A stretch of DNA of 10,847 nucleotides from Verrucomicrobiota bacterium (GTDB lineage: Bacteria > Verrucomicrobiota > Verrucomicrobiia > Chthoniobacterales > UBA10450). This document shows, in pieces, positions 5,982-10,847 of this stretch; position 1 is the stretch's first letter; each line of letters begins with the position of its first letter. The position numbers were made by a program, and so were the translations under genes. The notes under the pieces were generated by a model, which was given only the letters and a program-made list of their open reading frames with translations, made no database searches and was not told the origin of the DNA. The DNA lies in contig QHOQ01000103.1 of assembly GCA_003219355.1 (NCBI GenBank), forward strand, positions 9,342 through 20,188, read 5' to 3'.

Positions 5982-8384
5982 ATGAGCAAGTGCGATCTTC
6001 ATATTCACTCGCGGCACAGTGCCCGTTCTGAGGAATGGTTGTTTCGTCGTTTCGATTTTCCCGACAGCTACTCCGATCCCAAGGAGCTGCATCGACAGTT
6101 GCTGGAACTTGGGATGGATTACGTCACGATTGCTGATCACGATACGATTGAAGGCTGTCTCCAAATTATAGATTTACCGCAAGTGTTTATCAGTGAACAG
6201 GTTACAACCTATTTTCCGCACGATCCATGCAAGCTGCACATCCTTGTCTGGGGGATTTCAGAACAGCAACACCGCGAAATCGAAGGCGTCCGCGATAATA
6301 TTTTCGAGCTGCAGCGCTATCTCCAAATGGCGCAGATCACGCATGCAGTTGCGCATCCTCTTTACAGCGTTAACGGCCAACTTGACGCGAGTCACCTCGA
6401 ACGGCTTATCCTTCTTTTCAAGCATTTCGAGGGGATCAATGGTCTGCGCGACGTTCTTCTAAGCGATCTTGCCCAAACTCTTTTCAGGCAACTGACGCCC
6501 GACAAGATCGATCTATTCGCAAATCGCCACAACCTGGCGCCCACACACGCGGAGCCGTGGAAAAAGATTTTGGTCGGTGGCTCAGATGATCACGGCGGGC
6601 AATTTGCCGCTTCCGCTTATACGGAAACACCAGCGGCCAATTCCCCGCAGAAATTTCTGGAACACGTTCGCAACGGCTATTGCAGCGCGGCAGGTCACGG
6701 CGGAACTCCGCTCGCGTTGTCGCACGGTTTCTACAACACGGTCGCCTGTTTCATCGAAGATCGTTTCCACGAAAAGCTCGGACCGAGTGCGGCGTTGCTG
6801 GAAAAAATGTTTTCGCGTTTTATGGAAGGGCGCGATCCAACCGAATTCACGCTCGCAGAAAAAGGAAGCCTGTTTGGACAGGCTGTATTGTCGGGAAAAA
6901 TCTTCGAACTGCTCAAACCCGCGAATGTGTCGCTCTGGAAAGAGCTTTCCGGTTATTTTTCGCGTCCCGAGGTAAAGGCGAAACTCGCCGAGCGATTGGA
7001 TGGTGTCAACGAGGCGGAGCGGCGCACATTTCTCATGGCGAACATGGTTGCCGAGCAGCTGACGTTTCGGTTTTTCAAAAAATTCGTTCAGCAAATCAGC
7101 AGTGGCAACATGGTCGAGAGCATGCAGGCCCTCAGCGCGATTGTGCCGATTCTGGTTATCCTCACACCGTACATCTACGGTTTTCATAGCCAGGCGCCCT
7201 CGCGAAAATGGTTGCGAGGCATTTTCAAAGAGTTGACCGGCGAAATCCCTGTCGCGCTGAAAAATGGCAAACGCGCCTGGTTCACCGATACGCTCGATGA
7301 CGTCAACGGCGTTGCGACAACGATTCGAAAAATGATCGCCGCCGGTGCAGCCGCTGAAAAGGAATTGATCGTGGTCGTTTCACGCGGCGAGCTGCACATC
7401 GACGATATCCCAATCAGGAATTTCAAGCCGATCGGCGAATTCGAGCTGCCCGAATACGAGCTGCAAAAACTGAGCTTCCCGCCGATCCTACGAATACTCG
7501 ATTACATTCAGCGTGAAAAATTTACCGAAATTATCGTCAGCACGCCGGGGCCGGTCGGGTTGACCGGATTGCTTGCGGCTAAGATGCTCAATCTGCAAAC
7601 GAGCGGAATTTATCACACCGATTTTCCGCAATACATCCGCATCCTGACCGAGGATAGCTTTCTCGAAAGCGCCGCGTGGGGTTACATGCACTGGTTCTAC
7701 GGTCAGCTCGACACTGTCTTCGTAAACTCGGAAGAATATCGGCAAAGCTGGATCAAGCGCGGCTTCGATTCCGCGAAGCTGAAAATTTTCCCGCGCGGTC
7801 TCGATACCCAACTGTTCACTCCAGCACGGCGCGATCCCGCATTTTTTGAAAAATTCGGCGCTCAAAATGGCGAGGTTCGTCTTCTCTATGTCGGCCGAAT
7901 TTCACGAGAAAAAGATCTCGATGTTTTGGCTGATGCCTACCGACGGTTACGCGATGAGGGTCTTCCCGTGCAACTTTTTGTCGTTGGTCACGGCCCGTAC
8001 TCCGAGGTGTTTGCGGAATCGTTGCCGGAGGCATTTTTTACCGGCTACCTCACGGGCAAACAGTTGGCCATGGCGTACGCGTCGGCCGATATTTTTGTTT
8101 TCCCCAGCACGACCGACACCTTCGGCAACGTCATCATCGAAGCGCAGGCGTCCGGGGTGCCGGTCGTTGTCTCCGATTCCGGCGGACCTAAAGAGCTGGT
8201 AGAAGACAAAGCGAACGGTCTTATCACCAAGTCGCGTGATGTCGATGACTTCACGCGCGCCATTCGGGCGCTGGTTACCGATCCCGCGCTGCGGGAACGC
8301 ATGGGCATCTCTGCTCGACAGAGTGTCATCGATCGCAGCTGGCCAAGCGCATTCCTCAAATTCTGGGAAACTACCGAGGTCTAG
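5982..8384 (+). CDS. PHP-domain / GT4 glycosyltransferase fusion
   Basis: An 800-residue two-domain protein. The N-terminal PHP metal-dependent phosphoesterase domain shows DLHIHS (5-10, with H7 and H9), ADHDT (51-55), HAVAHP (H121, H125) and GGSDDHGG (D202, H204). A helical linker (about 210-425) contains the hydrophobic stretch 384-401, which could contact a membrane. The C-terminal part is a GT4 glycosyltransferase related to SqdX/MgtA-type enzymes: FTDTLDDVNGVA (434-445), YHTDFP (544-549), LLYVGRISREKD (634-645) and DTFGNVIIEA, where D712 and E720 form the D-x7-E version of the nucleotide-sugar motif. It probably transfers a sugar from a nucleotide donor to a lipid or glycan; the PHP part might remove a phosphate from donor, acceptor or product. 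Donor and acceptor are unknown. It lies three bases after the deacetylase. Confidence 0.88.
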   Translation: MSKCDLHIHSRHSARSEEWLFRRFDFPDSYSDPKELHRQLLELGMDYVTIADHDTIEGCLQIIDLPQVFISEQVTTYFPHDPCKLHILVWGISEQQHREIEGVRDNIFELQRYLQMAQITHAVAHPLYSVNGQLDASHLERLILLFKHFEGINGLRDVLLSDLAQTLFRQLTPDKIDLFANRHNLAPTHAEPWKKILVGGSDDHGGQFAASAYTETPAANSPQKFLEHVRNGYCSAAGHGGTPLALSHGFYNTVACFIEDRFHEKLGPSAALLEKMFSRFMEGRDPTEFTLAEKGSLFGQAVLSGKIFELLKPANVSLWKELSGYFSRPEVKAKLAERLDGVNEAERRTFLMANMVAEQLTFRFFKKFVQQISSGNMVESMQALSAIVPILVILTPYIYGFHSQAPSRKWLRGIFKELTGEIPVALKNGKRAWFTDTLDDVNGVATTIRKMIAAGAAAEKELIVVVSRGELHIDDIPIRNFKPIGEFELPEYELQKLSFPPILRILDYIQREKFTEIIVSTPGPVGLTGLLAAKMLNLQTSGIYHTDFPQYIRILTEDSFLESAAWGYMHWFYGQLDTVFVNSEEYRQSWIKRGFDSAKLKIFPRGLDTQLFTPARRDPAFFEKFGAQNGEVRLLYVGRISREKDLDVLADAYRRLRDEGLPVQLFVVGHGPYSEVFAESLPEAFFTGYLTGKQLAMAYASADIFVFPSTTDTFGNVIIEAQASGVPVVVSDSGGPKELVEDKANGLITKSRDVDDFTRAIRALVTDPALRERMGISARQSVIDRSWPSAFLKFWETTEV

Positions 8385-8549
8385 CAGGTTTCGGCTACGG
8401 TCACTTTTCGATGTTACCGGGTGCCGAACATTGAACACCCATACTACCCAGGCCCGGAACGACGTGGCGGAATCGGTTCCATTCGAGACCATGTGGAGCC
8501 TCGCACTCCCTGTTCGGTTGCTTCCTGAGCCAGCGCCCCGCATGTTCTT

Positions 8550-8597
8550 GGTTATCGATGTTGCACAGAAAAGGAGAAACCATCGAAACCTATAACC
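8550..8597 (+). repeat. bipartite inverted repeat around the treZ Shine-Dalgarno
   Basis: GGTTATCGATG (8550-8560) can pair with CATCG (8581-8585) and, past a six-base bulge, with ATAACC (8592-8597). The 20-base loop holds AAGGAG. The stem is short and interrupted, so it may be chance, but it would present the ribosome site in a loop and sequester the sequence just after it. Confidence 0.35.
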
Positions 8598-10420
8598 GTT
8601 ACACCGGTGACGGGGGAAAGCCTCGGGCGTGCGATCCCCGAGCACTTCGCCGCTATCCGATCGGAGCGGAATTGATCGGCGCAAATGAAACACACTTCCG
8701 CGTTTGGGCGCCGAAAGCGAACCATATCGATGTTGTTCTCGAAGAGAGCGCGGAGAAGGACGCGAAGCGAACGTTTCATTCCCTCCAGGCTGAGGAAGGC
8801 GGATACTTTTCCGCTTCGGTCCAAGCTGGGGCGAACGCCCGATATCGGTTTCGCGTAGATAACGCCGAACATTTTCACCCCGATCCCGCATCGCGGTTTC
8901 AACCAGCCGGCCCGCATGGCTCATCGTGCGTTATCGATCCGAAGAGCTTTCAATGGACGGACCAAGCGTGGCCGGGTCTGAAAATAAAAGGCCAAATCAT
9001 GTACGAAATGCACATTGGCACGTTCACCAAGGAAGGAACGTGGCGCGCTGCGGCCGAGCAGTTGGCAGAACTGGCGCGCATCGGAATCACCGTGGTCGAG
9101 ATGATGCCGATCGCGGATTTCCCAGGGAGATTCGGCTGGGGCTACGATGGGGTGAACCTTTTCGCGCCAACGCACTTGTATGGCACTCCAGATGATCTGC
9201 GCGGCTTCGTCGATTGTGCGCACTCGTTAGGCCTAGGCGTGATTCTCGACGTTGTTTACAATCACTTTGGCCCCGATGGAAATTATCTCGGCGTTTATTC
9301 CAACGATTATTTGACTCGCGACAAGGAAAACGATTGGGGCGACTCAATCAATTTCGATGGACTAAACTCGAAGCCGGTTCGCGAGTTTTTCATTACAAAT
9401 GGTCGCTACTGGATCGAAGAATTCCATTTCGATGGATTCCGCTTCGACGCCACGCAAAGCATCCTGGACAATTCTGATGAATACATTGTTGGGGCCATTG
9501 GCCGCGCCGCGCGCAAGGCGGCAGGTAAGCGCTCGATCATTCTGGTCGCGGAAAACGAACGGCAGGAAGCCAAATTGATTCGGCGACGCAGCGAAGGCGG
9601 CGACGGCCTCGATACAGTTTGGAATGACGATTTCCATCACAGCGCCATCGTCGCGCTGACTGGAAGACGAGAAGCGTATTGCACGGATTACTTGGGGTCG
9701 CCGCAAGAATTCATTTCTGCGGTGAAGTACGGCTATCTTTTTCAAGGCCAACCCTATGTCTGGCAGGAAGCGCCGCGCGGCACGCCGACATTTGGAGCGC
9801 CACCGGAAGCATTCGTCGCGTTCATCGAGAATCATGATCAGATTTCAAATACCGCCGCAGGTGAGCGACTTCGTTTCCAAACTTCCCCCGGCCGTTATCG
9901 CGTCATGACCGCGTTGCTGTTGCTTGGGCCCTGGATCCCGTTGCTTTTTCAGGGCCAGGAGTTCGGTGCCTCGACCCCGTTTACATTTTTTACAGACACC
10001 GGAGACGGCCCGATGCGCGAGGCCATTCGTAAAGGGCGCTTCGAATTTCTCGCGCAATTCCCCTCGCTTGCCGCCGATGAAGTGCAAAAGCGATTGCCGG
10101 TGCCATCCGATCCGAAAGTTTTTGCAAACTCCAAGCTCGATTTTTCCGAACGAGAAAAAAATAAGCATTTCTACGACATGCACATCGATCTTTTGCGGTT
10201 GCGCCGCGAAGACTCGCGCTTTCGCGAGCAGAAATCCGACGCAGTGGACGGGGCCGTGCTCGGACCGAGGAGCTTTGTGCTGCGCTATTTCAGCGACGGA
10301 AATGCTGACGATCGATTGCTCGTGGTGAATCTCGGCAAACGTCAAACGCTTGCCCCGATTCCAGAACCGTTACTGGCGCCTCCGCTCGGTTTGGAATGGG
10401 ACATACTGTGGTCGAGCTAA
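8558..10420 (+). CDS. treZ: malto-oligosyltrehalose trehalohydrolase, C-terminus interrupted
   Basis: GH13 enzyme that releases trehalose from maltooligosyl trehalose made by TreY from glycogen-like glucans. The N-terminal beta domain carries FRVWAPKA (47-54). The barrel shows DVVYNH (231-236), GFRFDATQ with nucleophile D297, AENE with acid/base E332 and ENHDQ with D427. GYDGVNLFAPTHLYG, LLFQGQEFGASTPF and FFTDTGDG are characteristic of TreZ as opposed to the glycogen branching enzyme. The start is doubtful: ATG 8558 has no ribosome site, and the first 32 residues are not family-like. AAGGAG at 8571-8576 lies five bases before codon 9, ATC, where an ATG would be expected. The frame ends after ...LEWDILWSS at TAA 10418-10420, but homologous-looking sequence continues in the same frame for 46 codons. 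Activity therefore depends on whether the last strands of the C-terminal domain are needed. It lies upstream of a glycogen debranching gene. Confidence 0.93.
   Translation: MLHRKGETIETYNRYTGDGGKPRACDPRALRRYPIGAELIGANETHFRVWAPKANHIDVVLEESAEKDAKRTFHSLQAEEGGYFSASVQAGANARYRFRVDNAEHFHPDPASRFQPAGPHGSSCVIDPKSFQWTDQAWPGLKIKGQIMYEMHIGTFTKEGTWRAAAEQLAELARIGITVVEMMPIADFPGRFGWGYDGVNLFAPTHLYGTPDDLRGFVDCAHSLGLGVILDVVYNHFGPDGNYLGVYSNDYLTRDKENDWGDSINFDGLNSKPVREFFITNGRYWIEEFHFDGFRFDATQSILDNSDEYIVGAIGRAARKAAGKRSIILVAENERQEAKLIRRRSEGGDGLDTVWNDDFHHSAIVALTGRREAYCTDYLGSPQEFISAVKYGYLFQGQPYVWQEAPRGTPTFGAPPEAFVAFIENHDQISNTAAGERLRFQTSPGRYRVMTALLLLGPWIPLLFQGQEFGASTPFTFFTDTGDGPMREAIRKGRFEFLAQFPSLAADEVQKRLPVPSDPKVFANSKLDFSEREKNKHFYDMHIDLLRLRREDSRFREQKSDAVDGAVLGPRSFVLRYFSDGNADDRLLVVNLGKRQTLAPIPEPLLAPPLGLEWDILWSS
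8571..8576 (+). promoter_or_regulatory. Shine-Dalgarno AAGGAG lacking a standard start codon
   Basis: AAGGAG is the best ribosome binding site near treZ, but the codon at the right distance (five bases on, 8582-8584) is ATC, in frame with treZ. The only in-frame ATG, at 8558, is upstream of it. Either ATC is used, or ATG has mutated, or the match is fortuitous. Confidence 0.5.
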
Positions 10421-10561
10421 TCAATTCGCTACGGCGGATTCGGAGTGACCACGGTGGCGACACAGGATAGTTGGACATTGCCGGCGGAAGCGGCAGTAGC
10501 GCTGCGGCTCGTGCCGGAAAAAGCTTCGCGACGCCAGCCGGCACGGCGAAAATTGGGCTGA
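10418..10561 (+). other. treZ C-terminal remainder beyond an in-frame TAA
   Basis: Reading on in the treZ frame after TAA 10418-10420 gives 46 sense codons to TGA 10559-10561. The translation begins SIRYGGFG and continues to SWTLPAEAAVALRLVP. TreZ proteins commonly end with a segment of the form WSSE..RYGG.G, then W.LPG.AAVVLRP, so this is the expected last part of the C-terminal beta domain. The TAA sits exactly where a glutamate (GAA) is usual, one substitution away. With this remainder included, the protein would be about 666 residues and the gap to the debranching gene would shrink from 169 to 28 bases. Nonsense mutation, assembly error or readthrough are all possible. Confidence 0.8.
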
Positions 10562-10589
10562 GTGATTTGGCCCTTCCGAGCGACAATTG

Positions 10590-10847
10590 ATGAATAAACA
10601 GGTTGAAGCTGGCCGTTCAGTTGTGCGCACGATGCCGTGGGATGGGGCAAAAATGTCACGCGAGATTTTGCTCAATCGCGAGTGGCTCGTAACGAATGGA
10701 CTTGGGGGTTACGCATCCGGCACGATTTCCGGCGCGGTGACGCGCCGCTATCATGGTTTACTTATCGCTGCGTTAGCTGCGCCGCTCGGACGCGTGGTGA
10801 TGTGGAATCACGTCTCGGAGTTTCTCCGCTTCAGCGACAATGACGTG
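10590..10847 (+). CDS. glycogen debranching enzyme, N-terminal part, cut by window edge
   Basis: The first 86 codons of a bacterial glycogen debranching enzyme (amylo-alpha-1,6-glucosidase type, GDE N-terminal domain), which would trim branch points of glycogen. The signature REWLVTNGLGGYASGT (30-45) is followed by TRRYHGLLIAAL (51-62), then APLGRVV and NHVSEF, all characteristic of the substrate-binding N-terminal domain. The catalytic GH133-type domain lies beyond the window. Start choice is uncertain: ATG 10590 is the first in frame, but ATG 10632 (Met15) or 10653 (Met22) would still keep all conserved residues, and no strong ribosome site distinguishes them. It follows treZ on the same strand, so the pair probably acts jointly on storage glucan: debranching yields linear maltodextrins that the TreY/TreZ route can turn into trehalose. 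No treY is visible in the window. Confidence 0.9.
   Translation, partial: MNKQVEAGRSVVRTMPWDGAKMSREILLNREWLVTNGLGGYASGTISGAVTRRYHGLLIAALAAPLGRVVMWNHVSEFLRFSDNDV

Noticed and set aside
6582..7187. 201-codon minus-strand frame inside the PHP-glycosyltransferase gene
   Set aside because: Antisense shadow of a gene with clear domain motifs; no ribosome site or family signature.
8401..8583. 60-codon minus-strand frame filling the gap between the glycosyltransferase and treZ
   Set aside because: No ribosome site, no similarity I recognise, and it overlaps the treZ leader. I see nothing else definite in 8385-8557.
7947..8924. Long minus-strand open frame of 325 codons across the glycosyltransferase end and treZ start
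   Set aside because: It runs antisense to two well-supported genes, shows no recognisable motif, and has a low-complexity, arginine-rich translation typical of shadow frames.
10510..10545. Inverted repeat CGTGCCGG ... CCGGCACG with a 20-base loop, a possible terminator after treZ
   Set aside because: No T-tract follows, the loop is long, and the arms lie in what looks like the coding remainder of treZ, so it is better explained as GC-rich coding sequence.

Overview
The window reads as a stretch of bacterial chromosome with moderate-to-high GC and tightly packed genes. It shows no rRNA, tRNA, insertion sequence or CRISPR array that I can recognise. The gene mix (aryl-polyene-type lipid genes, a fused tmk-holB pair, a PHP-glycosyltransferase fusion, TreZ plus a bacterial glycogen debranching enzyme) would fit a soil Verrucomicrobiota-like bacterium (Chthoniobacterales type). 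Acidobacteriota or another Gram-negative phylum cannot be excluded. The taxonomy is inference from gene style, not a database result.

Region 1 (2-2099, + strand) is the right-hand end of what looks like an aryl-polyene or related type II fatty-acid-like cluster: a SAM methyltransferase cut by the window edge, an LpxL-like acyltransferase coupled to it by an ATGA overlap, and a hotdog 3-hydroxyacyl-ACP dehydratase. Region 2 (4627 down to 2135, - strand) runs tmk, holB, fabG. The first two are housekeeping genes that abut with no gap; fabG follows after about 100 bases with its own ribosome binding site and ends facing the dehydratase gene. FabG could serve ordinary fatty acid synthesis, the neighbouring polyene-type pathway, or both.

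Region 3 (4693-8384, + strand) starts divergently from tmk with an EVE-domain protein. It continues with a DUF2334-type polysaccharide deacetylase and, three bases later, an 800-residue protein that joins an N-terminal PHP phosphoesterase domain to a C-terminal GT4 glycosyltransferase. The last two probably form a transcription unit for a surface glycan or glycolipid.

Region 4 (8558-10847, + strand) is alpha-glucan/trehalose metabolism: treZ, then the first 86 codons of a glycogen debranching enzyme that runs off the right edge. treZ is the most notable locus. Its reading frame stops at TAA (10418-10420) in the middle of the C-terminal domain, yet the same frame continues for 46 more codons of what looks like the normal TreZ C-terminus. 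At the other end, its best Shine-Dalgarno sequence points at an ATC codon instead of ATG. Either the gene has begun to decay, or the assembly contains errors, or non-standard initiation/readthrough is used. I saw no clearly undescribed defence, mobile or RNA system; the PHP-glycosyltransferase module and the treZ anomaly are the best leads.
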